Source: Salinarimonas sp.
GTDB lineage: Bacteria > Pseudomonadota > Alphaproteobacteria > Rhizobiales > Beijerinckiaceae
Assembly (NCBI GenBank): GCA_020832565.1
Contig: JAFIEI010000005.1
Location: 1 to 64,000 of the forward strand
Reading direction: 5' to 3'
Length of the DNA stretch: 64,000 nucleotides
A model generated the notes under the pieces. It saw nothing but the letters and a program-made list of their open reading frames with translations, did not search any database and was not told the origin of the DNA. Position 1 is the first letter of the stretch. Each line of letters begins with the position of its first letter. Made by a program: the position numbers and the translations under genes. Shown here piece by piece: positions 44,804 through 52,730 of this stretch.

Positions 44804-45720
44804 CGACTTTCGAGGCGATACTCTTCACCATCGTCATGGCCTCGACGCCGCTCCTGATCGCGGCCATCGGCGAGCTCGTGGCCGAGCGCGCGGGGGTGCT
44901 CAATCTCGGGGTGGAGGGCATGATGGCGATGGGGGCGGTGAGCGCCTTCGTGGCCGCCTATCTGTTCAATTCGACCATGCTCGGCATCGCCTTCGGGATG
45001 CTCGCGGGCGGGCTGATGGCGGCCTTGTTCGGCATCGTCGTGCTCGGTTTTGCCGCGAACCAGGTCGGCGCCGGGCTTGCCTTGACCATTCTCGGCCTCG
45101 GACTGTCAGGGGTAATCGGCGCTCCCTTCGTCGGCGAGCGGCTGCCGCCCACCCCGCGTCTCGAGATCCCGCTGCTTTCGGATCTGCCGATCCTGGGCAG
45201 TGCCGTGTTCTCGCAGGACATCTTCGTCTATCTGTCGCTGCTGCTGGTCGCAGGCGTGGCCTGGTTCCTGATGGGCACGCGCGCCGGGCTGCGGCTGCGC
45301 TCTATCGGCGAGAACCACGCCTCGGCGCATTCGCTCGGCCTGCCGGTCCTCAAGGTGCGCTTCATGGCGGTCGTCTTCGGCGGCATCTGTGCGGGGCTTG
45401 CCGGGGCCTATCTCTCGCTCGTCTATACGCGCTTCTGGGCGCCGAACATGACCGCAGGGCGTGGCTGGATCGCCGTGGCGCTCGTCGTTTTCGCCGCCTG
45501 GCGACCGGGCTGGGCGCTTGTCGGTGCCTATATCTTCGGCGCGGCCACCGTATTGCAGTTGCACGCCCAGGCGGCACAATTCGGGCTGCCCTCGCAGTTT
45601 CTCTCCGCCGTGCCGTATCTCGCCACGATCATCGCACTCGTGATCCTCTCTGCGCGGCGCGGGTCGAGCGGGGTGGGGGCGCCGGGTTCGCTCGGCAAGC
45701 CTTATGTGCCCGACCGTTAG
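44800..45720 (+). CDS. BMP-type ABC transporter permease 2
   Basis: A 306-residue permease, shorter than its partner, with the family hallmark ERAGVLNLGVEGMMAMGAVSAF and the C-terminal GLPSQFLSAVPYLATIIALVI. The open frame in this phase runs much further upstream (from 43903), but that part is only the shadow of permease 1; ATG at 44800 gives the four-base ATGA overlap and the family start. The binding-protein gene begins 143 bases later. Confidence 0.93.
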   Translation: MTTFEAILFTIVMASTPLLIAAIGELVAERAGVLNLGVEGMMAMGAVSAFVAAYLFNSTMLGIAFGMLAGGLMAALFGIVVLGFAANQVGAGLALTILGLGLSGVIGAPFVGERLPPTPRLEIPLLSDLPILGSAVFSQDIFVYLSLLLVAGVAWFLMGTRAGLRLRSIGENHASAHSLGLPVLKVRFMAVVFGGICAGLAGAYLSLVYTRFWAPNMTAGRGWIAVALVVFAAWRPGWALVGAYIFGAATVLQLHAQAAQFGLPSQFLSAVPYLATIIALVILSARRGSSGVGAPGSLGKPYVPDR

Positions 45721-45863
45721 CGATGCGCAATCAAGCGGCGTATTGCGCGAAGATCGGGCTGTGTATGCCGCCGCAAGAGGCTGAGGCGGCGCTGTTTTTT
45801 GTGGCATTGCGCCGGTTTCGGGGGCATGCCAATCTGTTGGAACCATTAAGAAGAGGGGTCGTC

Positions 45864-46940
45864 ATGAAGAGACGGGATTTAGTAGCTGCCGGCGCGCTCG
45901 CCGCGATGATGGCATTCGGCGCCGTACCTGCCCAGGCCGATGATCCGGTCCGGGTCGGGTTCGTCTTCGTCGGGCCGGTCGGCGATTTCGGCTGGACCTA
46001 TCAGCATAACCAGGGCCGCCTGGCCCTCGAGGAGACCTTCGGCGACCAGGTCGAGACGACCTATGTCGAGAGCGTATCCGGCGGCGATGCCGAGCGTGTG
46101 ATCGAGCAGCTGGCCCGCACCGGCCATGATCTGATCTTCACCACCTCCTTCGGCTACATGGAACCCACCATCCGCGTCGCCGAGCGCTTCCCGGATGTGA
46201 AGTTCGAGCATGCCACGGGCTTCCGCCGTTCGGATAATGTCGCCACCTACAATGCGCGCTTCCATGAGGGGCGCTACATTCTCGGCCAGATCGCGGCTGA
46301 GATGTCGGAGAGCGGTGTGATCGGCTATATCGGCGCCTTCCCGATCCCGGAAGTCACCGCCGGCATGAACGCCTATATTTTGGGTGCCCAATCGGTGAAT
46401 CCGGATATCGAGCTGCGCGTCGTCTACGTGAACGCATGGTTCGATCCGGCCCGTGAGACTGATGGCGCCCGCGCGCTGATGGATCAGGGGGTTGATGTGA
46501 TCGCCCAGCACGTCGACAGCCCGGCTGCGATGCAGACGGCGGCGGATCGCGGGGTCTACGGCTTCGGCCAGGCCTCCGACATGATCGACTTTGCACCGGA
46601 CACGCTGCTAACCTCGATCGTCAACAACTGGACCGATTATTACATCGATCGTATCCAGGCCGTGATCGACGGCACCTGGGAGCCGAGCGATACCTGGGGT
46701 GGCCTGTCCGCCGACATGATCCGCATGGCGCCCTATACGAACATGCCCGATGATGTCGCCGAGCGTGCCGCCGCTACCGAAGCGGCCATCCGTTCGGGCG
46801 AGCTCAACCCCTTCACCTGCCCGATCATCGCGCAGGACGGCTCGGAAGTGCCGTGTGAGGGTGATGGCGTGCTCTCCGACGCACAAGTCCTGGGCATGGA
46901 CTTCTTCGTTCAGGGCATCGCGGATACCCTGCCGAACTGA
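45864..46940 (+). CDS. BMP family ABC transporter substrate-binding protein
   Basis: A 358-residue periplasmic binding protein of the BMP/PnrA-like family, which binds purine nucleosides in several bacteria. The N terminus, MKRRDLVAAGALAAMMAFG, is a signal with paired arginines, and cleavage is likely near AQADD. VGFVFVGPVGDFGWTYQHNQGR is the ligand-binding strand-loop, and ATGFRRSDNVATYNARFHEGRY follows. Two cysteines near the end (FTCPII and VPCEGD) could form a disulfide. ATG at 45864 follows AAGAGGGG. A terminator hairpin is just downstream, ending the operon. Confidence 0.94.
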   Translation: MKRRDLVAAGALAAMMAFGAVPAQADDPVRVGFVFVGPVGDFGWTYQHNQGRLALEETFGDQVETTYVESVSGGDAERVIEQLARTGHDLIFTTSFGYMEPTIRVAERFPDVKFEHATGFRRSDNVATYNARFHEGRYILGQIAAEMSESGVIGYIGAFPIPEVTAGMNAYILGAQSVNPDIELRVVYVNAWFDPARETDGARALMDQGVDVIAQHVDSPAAMQTAADRGVYGFGQASDMIDFAPDTLLTSIVNNWTDYYIDRIQAVIDGTWEPSDTWGGLSADMIRMAPYTNMPDDVAERAAATEAAIRSGELNPFTCPIIAQDGSEVPCEGDGVLSDAQVLGMDFFVQGIADTLPN

Positions 46941-46970
46941 TACTGGCAGTGTCGGCATCGCGAATGATTT

Positions 46971-47008
46971 GCGGGGCGCGTCCGATCGGGCGCGCCCCGC
47001 TTCTTTCC
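46971..47008 (+). terminator. Terminator of the BMP transporter operon
   Basis: A 10-bp stem, GCGGGGCGCG with CGCGCCCCGC, a 10-base loop and the tail TTCTTTCC. It lies 30 bases after the binding-protein stop codon. Confidence 0.75.
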
Positions 47009-47022
47009 AGAGTGCCCTCGTC

Positions 47023-48006
47023 CTAGGGAACGTTGATCTGCGGTGTGGCGCCGTCCTGATCGCCCTCCCGCGTGGCGGCGAAGCACTGGCGCGCGACATC
47101 ATCGATCAGTGCCTGCTCCTGCGGGCCGACGCGTCGCGCTTCGAGCAAAGCCTCGAAACCGTTTCGCACCAGCGCATCCGAGGTGCAATTACAGGCTGTT
47201 TCGCATAGGTCCGGATCGCTTCCCACGGCAATGCATTCCGCCGTGCAGGCCTGCACGAAAGTGGGGGGAGCCGGCCGGGTTACCATGGCGAGCGGGTAGA
47301 GCGCACCGAGCAGGATCGGCTGGTGCACGAGATAGATGACGAGGCTCCAGCGCCCGGCAATCGCCAGCCAGCGCACGACCCGCCCGCGTGCCTGCCATGT
47401 GGAGAGCCGCGCGATCCAGCCCCGATCCAGCGCGATACGGCCCGTCGCGACACCGGCGAGCACGGCCGAGAACCACGGAAAGACCGGTTCGAAATCATTG
47501 GTCAATGGTGGCGTTTCGAAGAAGCCGATCCAGGCGAGCCAGCGGCTGTCGAAGGCGGGTGAGGAGATGAATGCCGGCGCAGTGAAAACGACGAGTGCGA
47601 CAGCGAGCGTCAGCGGGACCGGCGCGCGCAGAAAGGGCAGGGCGAGGATGCTGCCCGCCGCGATCATATGCAGGATACCGAAGAAAATGAAGGCATCGGG
47701 GAATACGAGATAGGTCGCAACCGTGATCACGGCTGCCGCTGCCGCAATCTTGCCCAGGCGCAGCATGAATTTCGACCAGCGCTGGCCGGCATCCTGCGCG
47801 AGCACGAGGCTGATCCCGACGATGACGAGAAAACTGGCCGCGATGCTGCGCGCGAAAGTCACCCAGCCGGGCTCACGCCCGACATCGACGGCAACGAACC
47901 CCAGGAAGCTCAGATCCCAGGCAAAATGATAGATGACCATGGCCAGGATCGCGACGCCACGGGCGATGTCGAGCGCATCGAGGCGCAAACGCGTCGGAAT
48001 GGTCAT
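47023..48006 (-). CDS. DUF1624 (heparan-alpha-glucosaminide N-acetyltransferase-like) membrane protein
   Basis: A 327-residue membrane protein with about seven helices and the DUF1624 opening ALDIARGVAILAMVIYHFAWDLSF, which includes the histidine used by acyltransferases of this clan. SLVIYLVHQPILLGALY is the conserved last helix. After it comes an unusual tail of about 80 residues with six cysteines (CTAEC, DLC, TAC, NC and QC). Such a tail is not part of the usual domain. ATG at 48006 is the first start. The protein converges with the BMP operon; a transacylase role is inference. Confidence 0.85.
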   Translation of the reverse strand: MTIPTRLRLDALDIARGVAILAMVIYHFAWDLSFLGFVAVDVGREPGWVTFARSIAASFLVIVGISLVLAQDAGQRWSKFMLRLGKIAAAAAVITVATYLVFPDAFIFFGILHMIAAGSILALPFLRAPVPLTLAVALVVFTAPAFISSPAFDSRWLAWIGFFETPPLTNDFEPVFPWFSAVLAGVATGRIALDRGWIARLSTWQARGRVVRWLAIAGRWSLVIYLVHQPILLGALYPLAMVTRPAPPTFVQACTAECIAVGSDPDLCETACNCTSDALVRNGFEALLEARRVGPQEQALIDDVARQCFAATREGDQDGATPQINVP

Positions 48007-48203
48007 GAGAGCGTCTCTCCGGAGATCGGCGTGTGCTGGTGTGGATCCGGGCCCCGATCGGCGAGATTCGGCGCCGCAACCCCAGATTTCGCAGTGCAGC
48101 GATCAAAGGCGGGATTTGCGCCTAATTCGGGCTTTCACAAATACACGGCGGTGTTATCTTATAGTTAAGATTATATTGTCGTCGTGATTCGGTTGGTGAG
48201 TAT

Positions 48204-48857
48204 ATGTCGAACGATGATCCGCACAAGCCGGATGTGACCGCATCCGCGATACAAGGCCCGGATCCGTCACGCGACAACGCCGCGACGGGTTCTATGGGTG
48301 GGCAGGTCCCGGCATCGGATGCGCAGGCCGCCGAAGCGCAACTCCAGCTGTTCGAGATTTCCGGGCGGATCAAATGGTTCGATGTATCGAAGGGTTTCGG
48401 ATTCATCGTGCCGGATAACGGCTGGCCGGATGTCCTGCTTCACGTTACCTGCCTTCAGAAAGGCGGCTATCAGACGGCGCATGAAGGGGCCAGTATCGTC
48501 GTCGAGGCCGTTCGGCGCTCGCGCGGGTTCCAGGCCTTCCGGCTGATCTCGATGGACGAATCGACGGCATTGCATCCCTCCGAGCTGCCGATGCCGCGCA
48601 CCCATGTGACCGTAGAGCCGACGAGCAGCCTCGAGCCTGCCGTGGTGAAATGGTTCAACCGCCTGCGCGGTTTCGGGTTCGTTACGCGCGGGGAGGGAAC
48701 CCCGGATATCTTCGTCCATATGGAGACGCTGCGGCGCTACGGCATTGCCGAGCTGCAACCGGGCGAAACCGTGCTGGTGCGCTATGGTGACGGGCCGAAG
48801 GGGCTCATGGCCGCAGAGGTGCGGCTGCCGGAGGGGCAGTTGCCCTCATCACATTGA
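48204..48857 (+). CDS. Cold-shock protein with two cold-shock domains
   Basis: A 217-residue protein. After a low-complexity N terminus of about 48 residues there are two cold-shock domains: the first has [20 protein letters not shown] and VLLHVTCL (about 51-115), the second has [18 protein letters not shown] and [11 protein letters not shown] (about 145-210). RNP1-like KGFGFI and RGFGFV motifs mean single-stranded nucleic acid is the target. Tandem CSD proteins of this size are typical of Alphaproteobacteria. ATG at 48204 was chosen. The DUF192 gene overlaps its stop codon. Confidence 0.92.
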   Translation: MSNDDPHKPDVTASAIQGPDPSRDNAATGSMGGQVPASDAQAAEAQLQLFEISGRIKWFDVSKGFGFIVPDNGWPDVLLHVTCLQKGGYQTAHEGASIVVEAVRRSRGFQAFRLISMDESTALHPSELPMPRTHVTVEPTSSLEPAVVKWFNRLRGFGFVTRGEGTPDIFVHMETLRRYGIAELQPGETVLVRYGDGPKGLMAAEVRLPEGQLPSSH

Positions 48858-49417
48858 TGGCGGGTTCTACGAAGATGGCCCGAGTTTCATCGTTTCGCTT
48901 TGAGCGCTCCTCTGGGCCTGCCGAAGGCACCGTCTCCTCGGGCCCGCGGGTTCGGCTATGGCTGAGTGCGATGCTCGCCGCCGTGCTTTTCGTCATGATG
49001 CCGGTCGCCTTACCGCATAAGGCCAATGCCGAGGAGAGCGATTCGCTCACCATCGTCAGCGGCGATGAGCGGCATGTCTTTTCCGTCGAACTCGCCGATA
49101 CGCCCGAGAGCCGGGCACGCGGGCTGATGTATCGGCGCTCGATGCCGGAAGGTCACGGCATGCTGTTTGATTTCGGTCGTGTCGAAATGGTCTCGATGTG
49201 GATGCGCAACACCTATATCCCGCTCGATATGCTGTTCATCCGCGCCGATGGCAGCATCGCGCGGATTGCCCGCAATACCGAGCCGCTGTCGGAGCGCCAG
49301 ATCTCCTCCGGCGAACCGGTCCTGTCCGTGTTCGAGATCAATGCCGGTATCAGCGATCGACTGGGCATCACGGCGGGCGATGTCGTCGAGCATCCGCTGT
49401 TCAGCAATTCTCAATAG
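48857..49417 (+). CDS. DUF192 family protein, exported
   Basis: A 186-residue protein with a hydrophobic signal-like segment (about residues 34-54, [19 protein letters not shown]) after a long basic N terminus. A DUF192 domain follows, containing [21 protein letters not shown] and [15 protein letters not shown]. The family is small, beta-rich and of unknown role. ATG at 48857 overlaps the stop of the cold-shock gene (TGATG); a second ATG at 48875 would shorten the N-terminal region and is equally plausible. tRNA-Pro starts about 125 bases after its stop. Confidence 0.85.
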   Translation: MAGSTKMARVSSFRFERSSGPAEGTVSSGPRVRLWLSAMLAAVLFVMMPVALPHKANAEESDSLTIVSGDERHVFSVELADTPESRARGLMYRRSMPEGHGMLFDFGRVEMVSMWMRNTYIPLDMLFIRADGSIARIARNTEPLSERQISSGEPVLSVFEINAGISDRLGITAGDVVEHPLFSNSQ

Positions 49418-49542
49418 TATCCGTGTAGAAAAACGGCTGCGCATCGCGGTGTCCGGGCTGCGATACGGATTCGTGGAAACGGGGATGAAGATGCTTGCTA
49501 TCCGGGCGCAAACCGCCTAGTTGACAACGTGTTGGCCATGAT

Positions 49543-49619
49543 CGGGGCGTAGCGCAGCCTGGTAGCGCATCTGCTTTGGGAGCAGAGGGTCGCAGGTTCA
49601 AATCCTGCCGCCCCGACCA
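49543..49619 (+). tRNA. tRNA-Pro (TGG anticodon)
   Basis: A complete 77-base cloverleaf. The acceptor stem pairs CGGGGCG with CGCCCCG, with A as discriminator and an encoded CCA. The anticodon loop CTTTGGG gives anticodon TGG (proline), and GGTTCAAATCC is the T-arm. Confidence 0.95.
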
Positions 49620-49674
49620 ACCGGCCATCCCCGGTTCACCGGGAAGGGAAAGTTCGAATGATCAGAGGCCAAGC

Positions 49675-49980
49675 ATGACCGCTCGCATCTTCAAACCCGC
49701 CCGCGGCGCGACTTCCTCCGGTATGGCCCGCACGAAGAAGTGGGTTCTCACCTTTGATCAATCCACGCCGCGCACGGTCGAGCCGCTGATGGGCTGGACG
49801 AGTTCCGCCGACATGACGCAGCAGGTCAAGCTCTCCTTCGAGACCAGCGAAGAAGCGATCGCCTATTGCGAGCGAAACGGTATCCCGTACCGCGTCGAGC
49901 AGCCGAAGAACGCAAAACGCCGCGTTCTCGCTTATGCCGACAATTTCAAGTTCAACCGCGTCGGTGCCTGGACACATTGA
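49675..49980 (+). CDS. NADH dehydrogenase (complex I) NDUFS4-like subunit
   Basis: A 101-residue protein of the ETC complex I subunit conserved region family, the bacterial relative of mitochondrial NDUFS4. ARIFKPARGATSSGMARTKK and YCERNGIPYRVEQPKNAKRR are the conserved N- and C-terminal parts, with MGWTSSADMTQQVKLSF between. It is a small accessory subunit of complex I in Alphaproteobacteria. ATG at 49675 is used. It lies between tRNA-Pro and tRNA-Arg, a placement seen in related genomes. Confidence 0.92.
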   Translation: MTARIFKPARGATSSGMARTKKWVLTFDQSTPRTVEPLMGWTSSADMTQQVKLSFETSEEAIAYCERNGIPYRVEQPKNAKRRVLAYADNFKFNRVGAWTH

Positions 49981-50016
49981 TCCCCGACGCGCGCGGCAGT
50001 GCTCCGGCACCGCCCT

Positions 50017-50093
50017 GGCCCCGTAGCTCAGCAGGATAGAGCACCGGACTTCTAATCCGACGGTCGCTGGTTCGAATCCAGCCGGGGTCGCCA
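50017..50093 (+). tRNA. tRNA-Arg (TCT anticodon)
   Basis: A 77-base cloverleaf. The acceptor stem pairs GGCCCCG with CGGGGTC with one G-T pair, then G discriminator and encoded CCA. The anticodon loop CTTCTAA gives TCT (arginine AGA/AGG), and the T-arm is GGTTCGAATCC. Confidence 0.93.
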
Positions 50094-50411
50094 TTTCCAG
50101 ATCGTGCATTCCCGAGATGGGGTGACGCCGGTGGGTCGAAAGGGTCACCGGTTGTCAGCAAATGATTATTATGGAGAAATCCTTATTCCAGATCGATCTG
50201 CCTCAAAGTAAAGCTTGGCTATATATGTTTTTTGAAAAAAATAACTCCTATTTCGAGATCGGCTACCGGGAGTTTATTTGAAATTTGCGGAACCGAAATC
50301 GGATTTCAAGGTTGCCTATCGGCTAAACAACGACTGCGCTTGCTTCGAGATGCCCTCGTTCAAGTGATTTCGTTTTTGGCTCAAATGGCTTCTACCAAGA
50401 GGAATATTACG
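50094..50411. other. AT-rich non-coding stretch after tRNA-Arg
   Basis: About 320 bases richer in A and T than the surroundings, with runs such as GTTTTTTGAAAAAAATAA near 50228. It has only tiny open frames. No duplicated tRNA end, integrase or insertion sequence is visible. It may be the promoter of the 24-residue protein at 50412. Confidence 0.4.
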
Positions 50412-50486
50412 ATGCACAGCATAATTTATATCGTCGGCTTCATCGTGGTCGTGCTCTTCGTCTTGTCGTTCCTCGGTCTGTCTTGA
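50412..50486 (+). CDS. Small hydrophobic membrane protein (24 residues)
   Basis: A 24-codon open frame encoding a protein that is almost entirely one membrane helix, IIYIVGFIVVVLFVLSFLG, with a short polar N terminus. Similar tiny YIVG-V-SF-G proteins are common in Rhizobiales genomes and usually have no name. A longer frame reaches 50232 but the upstream part shows no similarity. AGGAATATTACG provides a purine-rich ribosome region. It stands alone between tRNA-Arg and a long gap. Confidence 0.6.
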   Translation: MHSIIYIVGFIVVVLFVLSFLGLS

Positions 50487-50986
50487 GGCGGGCGGCAGTC
50501 ACGCCCTGACGCACACGCCCTGACGCATAGAACACGGGCTGTATTCGGCAAGCGCAGGCATGACCGGATTCGAAAGCGCGCGTGAGCATTGGGCGGAGTG
50601 TCTCCGCCGTCGATTGGAGCCGGTATGTGATATCCCGTGAAGATGCAGGCCTCTGGAGCTTGTCGTGATCGGCATTGAAAGGCCTGCCCGATGCATCGGT
50701 TGCGTGGCCGCGCTCTGCGGCGAATCATGTGCTGTGCGAAGGAGCCGGACGCGCCGCCCCGGCTGCCTCCGTAGCCGCACAGGTCCCGGAACGGCCAGCA
50801 TCAAGCTGTTGAAAAAATGATTGAAAGGGGTTTTTCACGGTTCCTTCGTCTTCGCATGGTTCTATCTATGTCGGGCATGCGTGTTCCTGATTGTGCAGTG
50901 TCGGGCGCTTCGCTATAAGGCACGCAAGCCGAGGGGGCAGCCGAGGGCGCGCAGGCGCTTTGAAGGCGAACGAATAAAGGGTCACG
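50487..50986. other. 500-base gap before dksA with no recognised gene
   Basis: I see no convincing gene here. A 14-base direct repeat (CACGCCCTGACGCA) lies at 50500-50513 and 50514-50527, and a GGCGGA-TCCGCC hairpin near 50590. Several frames are open for 60-70 codons but none looks like a protein. The last 150 bases should contain the dksA promoter. A small RNA cannot be excluded. Confidence 0.4.
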
Positions 50987-51406
50987 ATGACGAACACGGT
51001 GATCGAAACGTCATACCGTCCCACTGAGGACGAACCGTTCATGAACGAGCGCCAGCGCGAATATTTTCGCCGTAAGCTCATTCAGTGGAAACAGGACATC
51101 ATCCGTGAAGCGGCGGCAACGCTGAGCACGCTGCAGAACGAAAACGAGAATCATCCCGACATTGCCGATCGCGCCTCATCCGAAACGGATCGAGCGATCG
51201 AGTTGCGTGCCCGGGATCGCCAGCGCAAGTTGATCTCGAAGATCGATGCCGCGCTGGCGCGAATCGACGACGGCTCCTACGGCTATTGCGAGGAGACCGG
51301 CGAGCCGATCTCGCTCAAGCGCCTCGAGGCACGTCCGATCGCGACATTGTCGCTGGAAGCGCAAGAGGCGCATGAGCGCAACGAGCGCGTTCATCGCGAC
51401 GATTGA
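50987..51406 (+). CDS. dksA: RNA polymerase-binding transcription factor DksA
   Basis: A 139-residue DksA-family regulator that enters the RNA polymerase secondary channel and, with ppGpp, controls rRNA and amino-acid promoters. The coiled-coil tip DIADRA (Asp58, Asp61, Ala63) matches the functional DxxDxA motif. The globular part, GYCEETGEPISLKRLEARP, keeps only Cys101 of the four zinc cysteines of E. coli DksA, as in other Alphaproteobacteria. ATG at 50987 follows AAAGGGTC. The gene is separate from tatA, 249 bases downstream. Confidence 0.94.
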   Translation: MTNTVIETSYRPTEDEPFMNERQREYFRRKLIQWKQDIIREAAATLSTLQNENENHPDIADRASSETDRAIELRARDRQRKLISKIDAALARIDDGSYGYCEETGEPISLKRLEARPIATLSLEAQEAHERNERVHRDD

Positions 51407-51508
51407 ACGCGGCCCGTTGTCGGTGCGGCGGGCAGGGGCGATGGTCGCCGCTGCAGCGCCCGAATTGTTTCATACGGTCGAGATTCTCGGCTAGAATGGC
51501 TGTATGGC

Positions 51509-51548
51509 GGCCTGATCTCGCGCATTGATCAATGCGCTTCGTCAGGCC
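51509..51548. repeat. Nested inverted repeat between dksA and tatA
   Basis: An 18-base perfect palindrome, GCGCATTGATCAATGCGC, lies at 51520-51537. It is flanked by a further matching pair, GGCCTGA (51509) and TCAGGCC (51542), with short unpaired steps between. No T-tract follows, so it is not a standard terminator. It could be a dimeric regulator site or the dksA 3-prime structure. Confidence 0.7.
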
Positions 51549-51655
51549 AGATGAGGATATCTGCGAGGAATTCCTTGTTTTCGCCGTCTCGCGTCAATAG
51601 GTTCGAGCTGAACAAGGCATTGTCTAGCGCCTGAGGGCGCCCTGGGAGGTTGGTT

Positions 51656-51913
51656 ATGAGCCCGAGTATTTGGCAAATCATCATCGTCGGCGTGTTGCTC
51701 GTGCTGCTCTTCGGGCGCGGCAAGATCTCGGAAATGATGGGCGACGTGGCGAAGGGCATCAAGGCCTTCAAGAAGGGCATGAGCGATGATGAGATCGCCG
51801 CCGCCGAGGCCGAGGAGGAGAAGAAGAAGGATCCTCCCAAGGCCATAGAGCACCAGAACACGGCCACCGCCGAGACCAAGGACAGCAAGGTCGCGCAGAA
51901 GAAGGCGGGCTGA
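51656..51913 (+). CDS. tatA: Sec-independent protein translocase TatA
   Basis: An 85-residue TatA: a membrane helix ([16 protein letters not shown]) then the amphipathic helix [21 protein letters not shown], ending in a charged tail. TatA multimers form the pore of twin-arginine transport. ATG at 51656 is the first start that gives MSPSIWQ. It leads the operon tatA-tatB-tatC. The next gene starts 97 bases after its stop. Confidence 0.94.
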   Translation: MSPSIWQIIIVGVLLVLLFGRGKISEMMGDVAKGIKAFKKGMSDDEIAAAEAEEEKKKDPPKAIEHQNTATAETKDSKVAQKKAG

Positions 51914-52010
51914 GGCCGGTCGTTTTCGATGCGGTGACGCGAAAGCGCTGTGAGGTGCTGCATGCCCTGCGTGCGCGCCTACTCTCGTGCAGGCTGTGAG
52001 GCGGCGGAGC

Positions 52011-52730
52011 ATGTTGAATTTCAGCTGGATGGAGATTCTGCTGATCGGGGCGGTCGCGTTGATCGTGATCGGCCCGAAAGAGCTGCCCGGCACCCTGCGC
52101 GCGATCGGCAGCATGATCGGCAAGGTGCGGCGTCTGGCGTCCGATTTTCAGGGTCAGTTCAACGAAGCGTTGCGTGAGGCCGACCTCGACCACGTCCGCA
52201 AGGATCTCGACAATCTCAACCGGCAGGCGACGCGTGCCATGAACCCCGCCAAGGCCGTTCGCGACGAGGTCACCGGTGTGCGCGATCAGGTCAAGGGGGC
52301 GATCGACGGAACCGGGAGCAAGGCGGGCTCTGCCCGGGAGGCGGCCACCGCCGCTGACGCGGCAGCCGAAACGTCCGCATCCGGTACGCAGGCTGCTTCC
52401 GGCGCCTCGGCCGGCGCGGCTGCAGGCAAGGCCGCATCGACCAGCGCGTCTTCTGCCAGGGGGCCTGCGGCGAAACCGTCTGCCGGCAAGTCTCCGGCGG
52501 CCAAGTCTCCGGCGGCCAAGTCGGGCACTGCGGCCAAGTCAGGCGGCTCGGCCAAGTCAGGCGGCTCGGCCAAGTCCGGCGGCTCGGCCAAGTCCGGCGG
52601 CTCGACCAAGTCCGGCGGCTCGACCAAGCCAGCCGCGTCCAAGCCAGCCACCAGCAAGTCCTCAACCAGCAAGTCCTCAACCAGCAAGACCGCCGCGAAA
52701 GCGACCGCCAGGGAAGAGAGCAAGACGTGA
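52011..52730 (+). CDS. tatB: Sec-independent protein translocase TatB, with repeat-rich tail
   Basis: A 239-residue TatB. The opening MLNFSWMEILLIGAVALIVI is the membrane helix and VIGPKELPGTLRAIGSMIGK the TatB hinge and amphipathic helix. TatB receives substrate from TatC. From about residue 100 it becomes a long Ala/Ser/Lys/Gly-rich tail, much longer than in E. coli. It includes five AKSGGS or TKSGGS units at residues 175-204 and SKSST repeats near the end. ATG at 52011 fits family starts. Its stop overlaps the tatC GTG start. Confidence 0.92.
   Translation: MLNFSWMEILLIGAVALIVIGPKELPGTLRAIGSMIGKVRRLASDFQGQFNEALREADLDHVRKDLDNLNRQATRAMNPAKAVRDEVTGVRDQVKGAIDGTGSKAGSAREAATAADAAAETSASGTQAASGASAGAAAGKAASTSASSARGPAAKPSAGKSPAAKSPAAKSGTAAKSGGSAKSGGSAKSGGSAKSGGSTKSGGSTKPAASKPATSKSSTSKSSTSKTAAKATAREESKT
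52533..52622 (+). repeat. Five 18-base repeats in tatB
   Basis: Five tandem 18-base units of the form (G/A)CCAAGTC(A/C)GGCGGCTCG encode the (A/T)KSGGS tail of TatB. They differ only at two positions. They keep the reading frame, so length can vary without loss of function. Confidence 0.92.

Noticed and set aside
50017-50411. An integration site (att) at the tRNA-Arg 3-prime end
   Set aside because: The region after the tRNA is AT-rich, but there is no integrase, no phage gene and no repeated tRNA end within the window.
50821-51027. A 68-codon frame before dksA
   Set aside because: It has no recognisable features, an arginine-rich end and overlaps the dksA start in another frame.
51520-51537. 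An FNR-type box in the TTGATCAA palindrome
   Set aside because: An FNR site needs four bases between TTGAT and ATCAA. Here the two halves overlap, so the spacing is wrong.
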